A DNA stretch of 64,000 nucleotides, from positions 2,235,977 to 2,299,976 of the forward strand of contig JAFMSR010000001.1 of NCBI GenBank assembly GCA_022818135.1. Reading direction: 5' to 3'. Position 1 is the first letter of the stretch, and each line of letters begins with the position of its first letter. A program made the position numbers and the translations under genes. Origin of the DNA: Saxidomus purpurata (Eukaryota; Mollusca; Bivalvia; Venerida; Veneridae). Below the pieces are notes generated by a model. The model searched no databases. It was not told where the DNA came from and saw only the letters and a program-made list of their open reading frames with translations. Positions 1 through 12,589 of this stretch are shown piece by piece.

Positions 1-264
1 ATCTAGTTTCATATATTTAGTAACCTATATTATTTCAGTAAATTCTAGACTAAGAAAGATTCAGTCTGGATCAGCAAATTTTCCATAACTCTTCCCAACT
101 TGCCAAGTAAAAGCACTATAAGAATATTCTGAATGATGCATTCTGAAATTGTACACCTACCAACAAATCAATATTTATACTACTATTCAGTGGGAATTAC
201 AAGGTTTTCAGGTATTTTAACAGTTGAAACTTATGAATTACTGTGTTCTCATTCTCATATCTAG

Positions 265-1070
265 TTTTTATGCCTCCAAAGCTGGCATATTAAATTGCAC
301 AGTTGGTCTGTCTGTCTGTCCTACCATTTTTCATGTCCGGGCTGTAACTTCGTCATGGGTGAAGGGATTTTCAAATCATGTGGCACAAAGGTTTAGCACA
401 TGAAGGCAATATGCTGCATACAAAACCCGTGTCCCTACCTCAAAGGGTTAAGGTCACACTTAAGAGTTTAAAGGTTGGGAAATCCTGTATATATTCACAT
501 TCATGTCTAGACTGTTACTTTGTCATACATTGAAGGATTTTGAAATAACTTGGCACAAATGTGCAGCATATCAAGACAACATGTGGCGTACAAGACCCAT
601 GTCCCTACCTCAAAGGTCAAGGTCACACTTAGAGTATAAAGGTAATGGAATCCTGTATATATGCACCCAGTCATGTCCTAACTGTAACTTTGTCATGCAT
701 TGAACGATTTTAAAATAACTTGGCACAAATGTTCACATTAAGATGATGTGTTGCGTGCATACACATCCTGTATACTTGGTAACTTGGACATGCATGGAAA
801 GCTGTTAGAATTAAATGGCACAATTGTTACGCACATTGAGATAACATGTCATGCCCATGTCCTGCATCCTTACGTTGAAGGTCAAGGTCACACTTAGAGG
901 TCAGAATCCAATGTTCATGTCCGGAATGTAATGTTATTCTACGTTGAAGGATTTCAAAATAATTTAGAAATTGGAACACATGCTTACGCACATTGGGATA
1001 AAGTGTCATGTGCATGTATCTAGGGTCAAAGCCACAGACGTTGAGACACTACATTGTGGGCATTCATCAC
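265..1070 (+). mobile_element. Diverged ATGCCNCC-type repeat element
   Basis: Begins TTTTTATGCCTCCAAAG, continues through a GTCT run and two or three decayed units with GTAACTTTGTCATNCATTGA, and ends near GTGGGCATTCATCAC. Same layout as 2406-3472 but older. Confidence 0.7.
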
Positions 1071-1344
1071 TTATGAGGGATAACTCTTGTTTCACCTCAA
1101 ATCTTTCTTTAGTTAAATGTTTAAAAATGTTTGGTTTCTGTTACAAAAATTCATGCATGCTTGACATGAAAAGATCAACATTTCAGCAAGTTTTAAAGGT
1201 TTAATCAAAGATGAATGTAACGGTAATATGAAACTGCAAAATACTTGTACATACTCGGCATTTTGTGTTATTTTTAGGTGTATTGTAATGGCTTGTAAAA
1301 GTTGTTCTTTCGCATAAACTCCGTTTTAAGGGGGTATAGAATTT

Positions 1345-1420
1345 GTTGTTGTTGTAGGAGTTTAGCGCCTGTTCCAACTCGATCTATTTTGGTCATTTTA
1401 AGAGGCAGGAAGGTACAGAG
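1345..1420 (-). mobile_element. SINE 3' fragment
   Basis: Reverse complement carries the tail GTTGGAACAGGCGCTAAACT followed by CCTACAACAACAAC, as at the 3' end of the SINE at 14600-14850. Confidence 0.65.
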
Positions 1421-1693
1421 TTCATTCGAAATATGTCAATTTATATAATATATCTTTTTAGTTTCTTATATTTACTATCTTGTACTATTTTCAGCGTGAC
1501 TTCAGCATGTATAAATAATTATGTGTAAGTGATGACCGTTACATGTCATGTGACTCTGTTGTTAACAAGTTGATGCATCAGCAGACATTCACGTAGGGAA
1601 TTGGAAATAAAAATTAGTGCTTTCACTGAAGTCATGCACCAAAATTTGTTTGTTTTTTATTTTTGTTTGTCAGAACGTCAGTATTACACATTA

Positions 1694-1767
1694 CAAGGGA
1701 TGAAAGCAAAACTGTTGTAAGTCTTTTATTTCAAAAAAGTTACAACAGTTTTGTGGTCAACCCTCGA
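1694..1767. repeat. 74-bp hairpin repeat, copy 1
   Basis: CAAAACTGTTGTAA pairs with TTACAACAGTTTTG around a ~20-nt loop. Outer parts AAGGG and CCCTCG also pair loosely. Related copies at 17126-17196 and 20251-20323. Confidence 0.7.
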
Positions 1768-2405
1768 TTTAAAATTTATCTGAAATTTGTGGAAACATAT
1801 GTACAGATGCATAAATTGAATCATGATATTCTAAGCACAGAGACTAATCACTTCATTTTGATATTTTTTCAACAGGACAAGGTAAGAATACAACCAAGCA
1901 TAATGTGGAGAAAATAATATCCATTCACTGTTTTGAAATAAACACTCACTTTCGTACTGTAATAAACTATTTCTGTGGGACTTAAGTATTAATAGAAATT
2001 CACTTTAAAGGTGTATGCCTTGATCTTGTTTTATTAAAATCATCCCTTTATTTGAGAAATCTAATGAGACGCCTTAAAACGGAAGTAAAGGTTAACTTAA
2101 AACTATATTTGCATGTATTTATTTTACATTGATTGTAGATTGAGTTCTTACATCTTATATTAGCCGTGTTGAATGCACCAAACATTATTAAAGAAAAGTT
2201 GCAAGAACTATATCTTATAGCAGAGCTAACTGTTTATCTATACATCTCTACTCATAGTCACGAATGTAAAAGAAACAGATTTAAACTGAACCATATTTAA
2301 TTGATTGTTATGGAAATACTTAAGTGCCATAGATACACATTTTACAGTACGATACTGTTAGCATTTGACCCAAATTACAATAAAATAAAATTGTTGAAAA
2401 TTTTT

Positions 2406-3472
2406 ATGCCCCCGAAGGGAGGCATATTAAAATCGCACCGTCTGTCCGTCTGACCGTCTGTCCGTCTGTCCGTCCGTCCGTCTGTCCGTCTGTCCGTCCG
2501 TCCGTGCGTCCCCACTTACAAATTCGTGTCCGGACTGTAACTTTGTCATGCATTGAAGGATTTTAAAATAACTTGGCACACATGTCTAGCACATCAAGAT
2601 GACGTGTCGCGTGCAAGACCCACATCCCTACCTCAAAGGTGAAGGTCACACTTGGAGTATGAAGGTTATGGAATCCTCTATATATGCACACATTCGTGTC
2701 CGGACTGTAACTTTGTCATGCATTGAAGGATTTTAAAATAACTAGGCACACATGTCTAGCACATCAAGACGACGTGTCGCGTGCAAGACCCACGTCCCTA
2801 GCTCAAAGGTTAAGGTCATACTTAGAGTTTGAAGGTAATGGATTCCTCCATATAAGCATATATGCACACATTCGTGTCCGGACTGTAACTTTTGTCATGC
2901 TTGAAGGATTTTAAAATAACTTGGCACAAATGTCTAGCACATCAAGACGACGTGTCGCGTGCAAGACCCACGTCCCTAGCTCAAAGGTCAAGGTCATACT
3001 TAGAGTTTGAAGGTAATGGATTCCTCTATATAGCATATATGCACACTTCGTGTCCGGACTGTAACTTTGTCATGCCTTGAAGGATTTTAAAATAATTTGG
3101 CACAAATGTCTAGCACATCAAGACGACGTGTCGCGTGCATGACCCACATCCCTACCACAAAGGTCAAGGTCACACTTAGAGTTTATAGGTAATGGAATCC
3201 TGTATATATGCATACATTTGTGTCCGGACTATAACTTTATTATGCTTTGAAGGATTTTAAAATAACTGTGCACAAATGTCTAGCACTCAAGTGGATGTGT
3301 CGCATGCAAGACCCAAGTCCCTATCTCAAAGGTCAAGGTCACACTTAGTGTTTAAAGTAATGGAATACTGTATGCTGATTACTCTGTCTGCATGGAAGGA
3401 TTTTAAAATTACATAGCACATTTATTGAGCACATGGGAGGACACGACTGTGAGGCACCTCTTTCGGGGGCAT
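2406..3472 (+). mobile_element. Element with ATGCCCCCGAA inverted ends and 170-178-bp tandem units
   Basis: Perfect 11-bp inverted ends: ATGCCCCCGAA at 2406-2416 and TTCGGGGGCAT at 3462-3472. Inside is a GTCC/GTCT run (about 2446-2512), then five or so units repeating CGGACTGTAACTTTGTCATG at 2531, 2701, 2879, 3055 and 3225. No coding capacity; non-autonomous. Confidence 0.85.
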
Positions 3473-4580
3473 TGGTCACTTGGGAGGGCCTTGTTTATTT
3501 AATGTTTGAGTTCTTTGGTATGATAATTTGTCCAGAAGATAAAGAATATGTTGCCCTACCAAGTCACCATGCTAATTTAATTCACATGCGTTTATTTTAA
3601 CATTTCAGTCTTATTAATATGTTGATCTCCCTTTATGGTTTCCCAAACAGTAATGAATTTCAACCTTCACAATTATAAAGTTGATGTAAATTTTGCAATA
3701 CCATTTCCTCTCAATATGATACTGCACACTACACTGTTAGTTTAAATCCAACCAATGTTCATGGATAACTTTGTGAAGTGGATCAGATGACTTGCAGTTA
3801 CTAAGGTACCACAGGGTACAATCTGGTATTACAGGGTACAACCTGGACAGTTTTCCAAGCGTTCAAGTCACATCCCTAGTTTCTATTATGTTCATAATGT
3901 TGCAACTATTGTGTTAAATGTCATCATGACTGCAACTATTTATATTCCTTTAATAAACATTTCATAACATGTACATTGTAAATGCAAATAGACTGTCAGG
4001 AGCTTTAAATTGGATTTTAGAAATACATGTATCTCCTTTAAGAAATTGTCAAAGATGTTGTTGGGCTTAAAATATTTACTCCAAAGAATGTATTTGATAA
4101 CATGTATAAAGAGTCATTTCATTTCAATAGGCTCATTTGGATTCATTCTGTTTTGCTTAGGCCCTATAAAAATATATGTGTGTGTGTATACTGTCTCCTG
4201 ACTGATCTTGACTTAAAATAATTTTACTGCCGACCTCGAACTTTTTATGCAAGAAAATGATAAAAAAGACAAATTCTCAAGTGTTCTTGAGTAAGAAAAG
4301 GCAAAATAAAATAAATTTAAAAAAACCCTACAAACCAACCAACCTTGATTTTTTTGTGAGGAGACCGAAACACACGCATTTAAATTTAGGCCTTATACAA
4401 CACAGACAACCTGAGTAACAATTACAGCACTTCTTTCTCTTCAACAATGACTTTGAATTTAAAACAGTGGTTCATTCACAGTAGGGCTCATTTAGCACTC
4501 AACCATTTTATGGTGTTGCAATGTGATTTGTATTGTGATATGAAATTAACAGTGACAAGACAACCCTGATTTACTTACAG

Positions 4581-4730
4581 AAAACTGGAAAGTCAGCACT
4601 GATGGCTGCTGCTGCTAGTGGTAGTGTCAAGGTCGTTAGGGCATTATTACAGAATGGGGCCGATGTGAATGTGACAGACTTGCGTCACAATCATGCGTCA
4701 CATTTCGCCGCTTCAAGTGGATCTTTAGAG
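4581..4730 (+). CDS. ANKEF1: ANKEF1 exon: ankyrin repeats (first exon in window)
   Basis: Fifty codons after a ttacttacag acceptor and before a GTATGT donor, phase 0 at both ends. Encodes ALMAAAASGSVKVVRALLQN followed by GADVNVTD, a canonical ankyrin unit, then the HFAASSG start of the next. Confidence 0.92.
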
Positions 4731-7700
4731 GTATGTGTTTGCAATTTATAATACAGGGCTAATTGTTTTGTGACTTTGGTAATGCCATTGTCACGACGGT
4801 TTTTAATGGTCGCAAACATTTAAAGGCAACTTGTTCTAATACACAATGACTTTGTGCTATTATGTGCAATAATTCAAAATACATTCAGTTTTGAGACTGT
4901 AGAAACGTTATTCAACTGTTGCAAATTTAATTGATGTATCATCAGGAGTAATTCACTTCTTTTGTTTAGGTACTTGCTTGCATGGCTGGTTATGGAGCAT
5001 TGTTTGACCAAGTTAACTCTGAGGGTAACACACCATTACACAATGCTGCTGCAGCAGGCGCTGGAATGTGTGTTAAATTCCTTGGACAGAGAGGTGAAAT
5101 ATGAATTTCTGCAAAAAGTGTCTATAATATTGTTATACATGACTTTCCAAACTTTTTACTGTAAATATCCTTATATAGTCAAATCTTTGTTAAGGACCAC
5201 CTTCAAATAAAGACCACCCTTGGAATAAAGATCCACAGGAGAAATTATGCACTATTAAACTATTATTTAGACACCTGTAAATAAATACCATCTGTCAATG
5301 TAGACCACTTTAGCTTCTTCCTGAGAGTGGTCTTTGTTCACATGTTTGACTGTAGAAGCAGAATTAGATGTAGTAAGCTTTCTCCAAATTACAAAAATTA
5401 AGGCAGATAATTCATTAATTTTTTTAAACTGACATAAGAGTGTTCTGCTTTCTTAACCAGAAAGTTTGCATGGTAAAATTCTATTAAATGTTTTCGGAAT
5501 TTTACAGTAAACTATGTTCAAAAAAATGTTCATTTAGTTTGTTTAATTTTACAGGCTGCAACCCCAAACCAAAGAACAATGAAGGAAACACTGCTAGAAC
5601 AATAGCTAAAGATATGGGACACAAAGAGGCTACTAAAGAAGCGAGAAAAGCAGAAAAATCGTTTGGAAAAGTCGGAAAAAATAATGAACCTTATGCAATA
5701 GCGTTGTACGATTTTGTGTATGAACGTCAAGAAATGATAAAGAATATGTTCCAGAAATATTACGATCCAGATGAGGAAGGGACTGTGAGTAAAAACGAGT
5801 TTGTTGATACAATGTTGGGAATGAACCCACCAGTGAATGAGGAAGAAATGAGGAAAATAGCAACAGCCAATGAGAAAGGTGGGAAAATGGACTATAATGA
5901 ATTTATTGGAGGAAAGAAGTATGTAAATAAAAACTATTTAATGAGTGCATTTGAAGGAAAAAAGAAGAAAGGAAAGAAGGGAAAGAAAGGTGGAAAGAAA
6001 AAGGGGAAGTTTAAGTTGGTAATGCCAATTTGTACATCAGAGGATGGTCCGAGAACTTATGGTGGAGGTCCACCAGAAATGTTTATAGAGAGACATATTC
6101 ACTTTACTGACACAGGAAGATTTGATAGGGATAATCCACCAAAACATCCTCTACAAGATGACTCAGCATGGTATCTGCAACATCCTGAGAAAACGTACCT
6201 CAATATTAATGATGCCGCAAGGAGTGGAGATTTCGATTCATTGAAGAATGCGTTCCAGCGAGGGATACCTGCGGACACAAGAGATAAATATTACAAAACT
6301 CCACTGATGGTTGCGTCTGCTGCAGGAAATATTATAATGGTCAAATTCCTTTTGGAAAATGGGTAAATTGTTAAATTCCTTAACTTCACATTGAAAGCAT
6401 AAAGACCATAGGTTTTGAGATGGCTTTTAATTCCTTTTTTAATATCAATATTTTTGTTGAATATATTACTTTGGCTACAATGATAATAAACTAAAATTAA
6501 AGACATTTGATTAAGCGTATTTGAAGTAAATAAACCCCACATTAGCTACCTGTTAGTTTAAAATACATTTTATTGCACATGTGTATTGTAATTATCCGCC
6601 TCCGTGGTCAAGTTTTTATTGTCACTGACTTGAAATCACTGAATCATCTCATTAATCGAGGTTCATTGGTTTGAGCCCTGCTACCGACTACCGGGTATGT
6701 CTTTTTATGCGAGAAAGTTACTTATGGAGATTAACGATTTAGCACTGGTTACCCTACCAGGAACAATAGCTAGGTAACTGTCCACCTGTAAAATTGACTG
6801 ACTTACAGTTGGAGTAGGCGTTAAACTTGTACAACCATAGCATGTACATGTAAACTATGTAAGTCTAAATGTAAATAAATCTTTCTAATAGTTATAACAT
6901 GCACATAAAAATGTTTTTTGTTTGATATCAGAGCCAATGTAAATGCTCGGGATAACTTCAAGTGGTCACCCCTACACCATGCATGTCATGCTGGACAGTT
7001 AGACATTGTGGAGATATTGTTGAACTGTGGAGCAGAAATGGATGCCCCAGCTATGAGTGGCGGTACACCGCTGACACGGGCTATTGAATCTTCCAGAGAG
7101 CATGTAGTAGATTTCCTTATACAAAAAGGGGCTAGAATGCAGACTGAAAATAAAAAAGGTATTTTTAGTAATTTGATTATTTATCTGAAATATGTTTACA
7201 AGAAACTTTACTCAGAAAATAGTGCTTCACTGTTTTAAGGAAAGTCTCTGTTTAAAGGGACTGAAAAAGGTTTAGATTCATTTGTTTTTGACTGCATGAC
7301 AATGCTTTTACAAGTACCATATTGTGTGCTGTCAGTAATGATAGACTGTATTATCATGAGTTGAGCAACAACCTGACATAATGCAACCACTTAATATTCC
7401 TGCTCTGTAATTAAGATGATAGCAATTTATCATGAGTTAAAAGACCACCTGTCTTAAGAGACCACCGTTTCAGCTTCCCCTGTGTGGTTGCTTAAGACAG
7501 GTTTGGCTCTCGTACCGTTCTACATTTTGTGAATTTTTTAAGACTTTAGTGCAGTAAAGATTTGTAATGAACAAAAATGAACTTTCACTGTTGCATAAGA
7601 CTTATTTCATTTCAAGGAAATAAATTGAAGAAAAACTTGTTGTGACATAATTTGTCATATCATTACAGGTCATAACCCTCTGGATGTTGCACAGTCCTGG

Positions 7701-10153
7701 GCAGATCCTCGTGTATATACTTGTGTGCAGACCAAGTGGGAAAGTCTACCTCCTGTTGGCGGTAAAGGCAAGGGTGGTAAAGGAAAGGGAGGCAAGACCA
7801 CGCCAGCTAAACGACCCCAGTCTGTTCCAGCAGGGGACGGTCCACCTGGCACTGCAAGGGTAAGACTGTATTACTGTCCTCCTGTAGTCATAAAGCATGA
7901 CATATTTCTTGTTTAGCAAGTTATAACAAAAGCACCCCTACACCCTAGATATTTCACCTTTTAGTCTTCAAAATAAACTGTTAAATAATTTAGAGCTGAA
8001 TATATTATGGTCCTCAGTTATTTTGTTCATTTCTGTAAAACTAAATACTGTACAGAATTGTTTAATTTACAATATTTATTCATCCCAAATTCAAAACCTT
8101 CAAATTCTTTACATTGTAATTATGACTTCTTCAAAAATCTATGGAAAAAATCTGTCAATGCAACTTTAAAAATTGCAACAGATATGTTTATCTTAAGAAA
8201 ATAATAAAATAGTGGTAGTGGATGGATATGTGGATAGTTACCGGAGACAAATTTTATGAGACCATATTTGATCAGAACAAAACTCCTAGGAGCTAAACAG
8301 CTTTTAAATATTGATCCCAATAAGTGTTTCTCTTAGATAACAAACAAAAGATTATAGCAAATAGCAAAATTTCTTAATAAGCCATTTGCATCTACTCTCA
8401 GTTGTTTGAAAGAAATCATTTATACCTGTAGCGTTTCTAAAAATATCCTGTTTTTGTCTTATCTAGAACAACACGGATATTTAAAAAGAAAAAGGTATTA
8501 GTGCATTAAACATGTACTCAAGTTTTCTTCCCAGCATTTTAGCTAGGAGCTGGATTTTATTTTAACCCATCACTTGTACTGCACATGATTTCTTTGGAAA
8601 TATTTCTGTAATAACCAGATGTAAGCAGATCTTTTACTAACCTGCAATTCTGCCCTAACAAAAATGTGTGAGGTGGATCATAAGTGAGTCATTACAGTGT
8701 TCGAACCAAAGTCCACATTTCATTATCACAATATAATAGACTGTTGGAGAATTGACAGTTAAAGTTTTTTTCCTCATGAATATTCATATATCATATTTTG
8801 GCCAAGTTTTATGTAATGTTCACTGTTCAGTACTCTTTAGATGAAGTTAGAAAAGTAATTTATCTTCAAATTAAGTGGCAGTGCCTAGCAACAAAAAGTT
8901 TTTTTAAATTTGTTGAACATTCTTGGCAGTCTGACAAAGTACTCATAAATGACTTTTGAGTAAAAAGTTACTGTAGGCCATTCTTTTAAAGACTGGTTTA
9001 TCAGAGTAAATCTTTTAGTATTCCCTACCTTATTTTGTAAGCTAAAAGTAATTCAGGTGATTTGAAGGGACTCCTTTCTGATGATCTTAAAGAGGTTAAT
9101 AGCATAGAATAGAGCAAGTGTGTCTCCCAATACCTTTAGTCTATCTGGAATATTATCATCTTTTAAGTAATTAGTTTGAAAATTCCCACCAGTTAAACCT
9201 TTGTTCTATAAATAGTAACAAACTGGTGTAGTCTATAAATAGTAACAAGAACCTGTCTTGGTGTTTTTCAGCTTAATTGTGGCTAGATTTGCTTACACCT
9301 GGCTAATACATTAATATTGTGGTGTGTAAATAGTTTGTGACTATTTCTTGCTACATATACTTGTGTAGTACTTAGTGATACCACACCACAAGAAAACTTG
9401 GGACTCAGTACCAAACTTTTTTAAAATGGAGTTACCTATCTCCAAATTTAGACCATATCATGTATTGTTATTGGAAATGGTCATTGAAAATCTAAACTGA
9501 AAATGGGCAATGAATACTGGTTGGTCTGTCAAGAATTATTTGCTACCCCAGAGCAGACTTGATAAAAGTATTATTGTGTATGGTTAGCAAGAGGTATCCA
9601 CAAATAGTTTTAGAAATGTCTGGCCTTCAAGCTCATGTTAAATGTGTGGGTAAAGAAAGTGGAGCTCAATTTTACCTTTTGTAAAATTGTATTAAACTTG
9701 CATTTTACACAATGTTAATTCAATCAGGTTATTTATTTGACATTTTTCTTGCCAAATCATTGAAAAAGGAATGTTGGTATTTTTATAGAGCTCTTTGTAA
9801 AGGTTGCTATTATACATGTAGGCCCCTAGTTATTAAATTAATTGTTTTTGTATTTGAAGGATATGCCAAACAGTGCCCGTCAAAACATTGAAGAGGGTGC
9901 ACCACGTCAGAGAAAGGGATCCATATTACGGGCAGCATCAGCACTGGCGGGAGGTATAGATGAGCAAGAAAATGTCACATACACACCCTTAAAGGCATGG
10001 ACTAAACAGCCTACAACTAAAGAACTTATAGACGAAAAAGTAGTAAGACGGGATCGCTTTGGCTGGGAGGTGGATTTTGATGACTTTGAAATGCCGTTTA
10101 AAAAGAATGTATCAAAGAAAATAGAAGAAATGGGAGGAGTGGATGAGGATTGA
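4581..10153 (+). CDS. ANKEF1: ANKEF1-like ankyrin repeat and EF-hand protein, C-terminal six exons (5' partial)
   Basis: Coding exons 4581-4730, 4970-5093, 5555-6362, 6932-7158, 7669-7859 and 9860-10153 join in frame with AG/GT borders and end at TGA. They give 597 residues. In order they encode ankyrin repeats (TGKSALMAAAASGSVKVVRA, then EGNTPLHNAAAAG), a helical linker, one canonical EF-hand loop (DPDEEGTVSKNE, 5764-5799) with a degenerate partner, a Lys/Gly-rich stretch, a second ankyrin block (YKTPLMVASAAGN, WSPLHHACHAGQ, GTPLTRAIESS) and a conserved tail (GWEVDFDDFEMPF). This order matches vertebrate ANKEF1. The biochemical role is poorly known; vertebrate expression is mainly in ciliated and testis tissue. 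The N-terminal ankyrin repeats were not found in 1-4580 and probably lie left of the window. The gene converges on MOK. Confidence 0.93.
4970..5093 (+). CDS. ANKEF1: ANKEF1 exon: ankyrin repeat
   Basis: Phase 0 in, phase 1 out. Encodes the end of one ankyrin unit (VLACMAGYGALFDQVNSEGN) and the TPLHNAAAAGAGMCVKFL unit. The donor is GTGAAA, weak but in frame with the next exon. Confidence 0.9.
5176..5352. mobile_element. TA-flanked MITE, pogo/Tigger-like ends
   Basis: 177 bp in an ANKEF1 intron. Ends TAGTCAAATCTTTGTTAAGG and (reverse complement of the other side) CAGTCAAACATGTGAACAA, flanked by TA on both sides. The first base of the left end has mutated from C. Confidence 0.7.
5555..6362 (+). 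CDS. ANKEF1: ANKEF1 exon: linker, EF-hand, basic linker and start of second ankyrin block
   Basis: An 808-nt exon, by far the largest here. The EF-hand loop at 5764-5799 has Asp at 1 and 3, Glu at 5, Gly at 6, a hydrophobic residue at 8 and Glu at 12, so it should bind calcium. A second EF-like segment (NEKGGKMDYNEF) lacks several ligands. A Lys/Gly run spans about 5960-6012. The exon ends inside KFLLENG; the two donor-side G bases join the A of the next exon to make Gly. Confidence 0.95.
6596..6836 (+). mobile_element. tRNA-derived SINE
   Basis: tRNA-like head (TGACTTGAAATCACTGAA, B-box-like GGTTTGAGCCC) followed by the body GAGAAAGTTACTTATGGAG and tail GGCGTTAAACTTGTACAAC. Same family as 14600-14850 and 42205-42416. 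Confidence 0.8.
6932..7158 (+). CDS. ANKEF1: ANKEF1 exon: ankyrin repeats
   Basis: Starts with the last base of a split Gly codon and continues ANVNARDNFKWSPLHHACHA. Two further ankyrin units follow (DIVEILLNCGAEMDAPA, TPLTRAIESSREHVVDFLIQ). Ends phase 1 at AAAAAAG|GTATTT. Confidence 0.93.
7669..7859 (+). CDS. ANKEF1: ANKEF1 exon: end of ankyrin block and Lys/Gly linker
   Basis: Phase 1 in (G|GT makes Gly), phase 0 out. Encodes HNPLDVAQSWADPRVYT and then a GGKGKGGKGKGGK low-complexity linker. Donor AGG|GTAAGA. Confidence 0.9.
7860..9859 (+). other. ANKEF1: Last ANKEF1 intron
   Basis: 2 kb of AT-rich intron. Nothing beyond simple sequence and a short direct duplication (CTATAAATAGTAACAA at about 9207 and 9233) was recognised. 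Confidence 0.6.
9860..10153 (+). CDS. ANKEF1: ANKEF1 terminal coding exon
   Basis: Follows a 2-kb intron. Encodes a basic/acidic tail that contains YTPLKAWTKQPTTKELIDEK and WEVDFDDFEMPFKKNV, the conserved C-terminal signature of the family, and ends at TGA 10151-10153. Confidence 0.93.
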   Translation, partial: DMPNSARQNIEEGAPRQRKGSILRAASALAGGIDEQENVTYTPLKAWTKQPTTKELIDEKVVRRDRFGWEVDFDDFEMPFKKNVSKKIEEMGGVDED

Positions 10154-10457
10154 TGTATGTGTGTGTCTAAATGTTAATGTTTTGTGTTTGAAAGTATGGG
10201 TGCTTGAAAATATGAAATCACTGACATACTTGACTGCAGAAATATTTCAGTTTCTGCAATTTAGTTATCTCAGTTCATGTAAAAGGACATTTTGTTAGTG
10301 TTATAAATGTGATAAACATCTATTGTAGGATGCTGTGCAGGCATTACTGATTTACTAAAAAAAAGCTCTCCAAACAGAGGAAAGTTCTTTCCTTAAAAAT
10401 GGACACTAAGACTCAATATGAGTATGTTGACATTGCAGTAGAGGGCACACAATGTAT

Positions 10458-10463
10458 AATAAA
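10458..10463 (+). terminator. Candidate polyadenylation signal for ANKEF1
   Basis: AATAAA 305 bp after the stop codon, the first canonical hexamer downstream. Another lies near 11840, so the 3' UTR could be longer. Confidence 0.45.
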
Positions 10464-11069
10464 AGGACCAGTAAATAAGAAAGATTTACCATTTAGCCCT
10501 TAATTCGCCGCAACATACATTTGTTCTATCACTAAAAAAGAAAAAAACTCACCTACCTAAGATTAGAAGCTATTTTCTAAACTTTATTTTAAAATCAGAT
10601 TTTTATCCATAATGAACATTAAAGTTGATCTGTGATATGTATATACTGTTGTGCTGTATTGTAAATGTCAATTTACTAGTATGATTAAAATTGATCCTTT
10701 AAAAGAATTATCTGTGATACTCAGAGATGTTGCATGTATTTTGTTCTGTTTTTGTTCTTCTCAGAATTTTTCACTTTCATGCAGGTTTCAATACAATAAC
10801 CTAAGATCACTAAAAACCCTGTATCCGGATGATTTCACTTTCACGACAATTTTATACAAGAATTACATATCTTGGATTTGTTTTTTTAAGTGACTGAAAT
10901 TGATGTTTTACAGTAACTTTGTTTCTTAACCACTGTTACATGTTAAACTTTCTTTTCTATGAAACAAACATATTTCTTTGACCAAAGATTGAAAAAGATC
11001 ATCAGCATTAGTTCTTAATCTGTTTTGTGTTACAAAAGTGTACTGATAGTGCTCATTATCGATGTATTA

Positions 11070-11240
11070 CAGTAAAGTTCCGGTAATACGACCACCATTT
11101 GGACCGGCATAAAGTGGTCCTAATATTGCAATGGTCTTTTTCATCGAGACCTTTTTACTATTGATTTCATTCCGAAAAGTTTGGTATTAATATAGAGGGA
11201 GGTCTTAATATCAGGTAGTCTTAATAGCGGAACTTTACTG
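11070..11240. mobile_element. TA-flanked MITE, pogo/Tigger-like ends
   Basis: 171 bp. Left end CAGTAAAGTTCCGGTAATA; right end TAATAGCGGAACTTTACTG, an inverted match. TA lies at 11068-11069 and 11241-11242. Confidence 0.85.
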
Positions 11241-11954
11241 TACTTATTTTGACACAGGTTGAATTGACTGTGACCTATGTTCATCAGGTTTGTTTGAATA
11301 CAGTTTATAGTTAGTTTGGTAACAAATTCCACTTATTCTCAATAATACCATAGCAAAAAAAAAACAAAAGCAGAGCTGTCTTGAATTCATACTACGAAAT
11401 TTTGAGCTATGTATTTAATATCAATTATACTGGCAGTGTTATATTTAGGAATACAAATTGATATGGTTGAGTGCCTTACAGAATGTTACTATACAAGATA
11501 TTTTAAAAAGATATTATGTTTCTTTTTTAAACTTTTTTTAAGAACTATGTTTTACATAAAACAAAAATTTGGATTTTTGTGACTTGGGTAATAGATTCAG
11601 ATCAGTTTGTGCATCCATATACTTTGTCAGTCTATTCTGTTATGTACCATTTGTTATCTGTCTCAATGTACTTGATGTTATGTATTTCCAGGACCTAGGC
11701 CAGATTATATGGATTGTAATTGTTAATTATGGATTAATTGTTATGTTATATGCTATTTGTAACTGCTGTCAGTAAACTGCTGTTTATCCATGAAAAAGGA
11801 ATTATTATTACATACATATATTTATATATTTCATGGTTATTGAATAAAATTATTTTCCCTTCAACATTTTGTGCAGTATTCAGTCACCAAATTACTAGCA
11901 GTCTGGGTTATGGAGTCCTATATATACTTAACAACTTTAAAAAACAAAACCTTT

Positions 11955-12540
11955 TAGCTCGCCTGACCACAAAGTGGTGACGGTGAGCTTTAAGGACCTC
12001 TGAATGTGCATCATCCGTCCATCTGTTCACACTCTAACATCAACATTTTTGAAGTAATTATAATAAAACTTGAGCACAATGTATATGGCCACAAGACCTC
12101 GGATGAATTCGATTATGGACTTTATCGGATCAGTACTTCCTGAATTATGGCCCCTGATTTAACAAAAAATGCAAGATTTAACTATGTTTACACTCTTAAA
12201 GACCTTCGTTTATTCACTAATTCTTAACATATTTACAGAGAATGTGTATGACCGTTGGATCTCAGATGAGTTCAAATATGGGCTTGATTGGATTAGTTCT
12301 TCCAAGTTATGGCCCTTGATTTAGTAAAAATTGCAATATATAACTGTTTACACTCAAGCCCCTTCAGTTTTTTTCACTTATCATAATCATATTTACAGAG
12401 AATGTGAATGACCGTTAGATTTCGGATGAGTTCAATTATGAGCTTGGTTCTTCCAGAATTATGTCCTTTGATTTAACAAAAATTGCAATATTTAACTACG
12501 TTCACACTCTAGTACCTTCATTTTTACATAGGTTCATATA
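11955..12540 (+). mobile_element. Element opening TTTTAGCTCGCCTG with ~162-bp tandem units
   Basis: Starts with a hairpin (GCTCGCCTGACCAC and GTGGTGACGGTGAGC), then three units repeating ATTATGGCCCCTGATTTA-like blocks at 162-bp spacing (12147, 12309, 12471). No open frame. Confidence 0.7.
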
Positions 12541-12589
12541 GAGGAAAATCAGGAGCCCCAGGTCTAAATTGACCCTTTCTGCTTTTGAT

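Larger units (their letters stand above)
1..4580. other. Non-coding left flank, probably a 5' intron of ANKEF1
   Basis: No exon of the missing ANKEF1 N-terminus was recognised. It holds two tandem-repeat elements (265-1070, 2406-3472), a SINE tail (1345-1420) and a hairpin (1694-1767). Otherwise it is plain AT-rich sequence. Confidence 0.6.
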
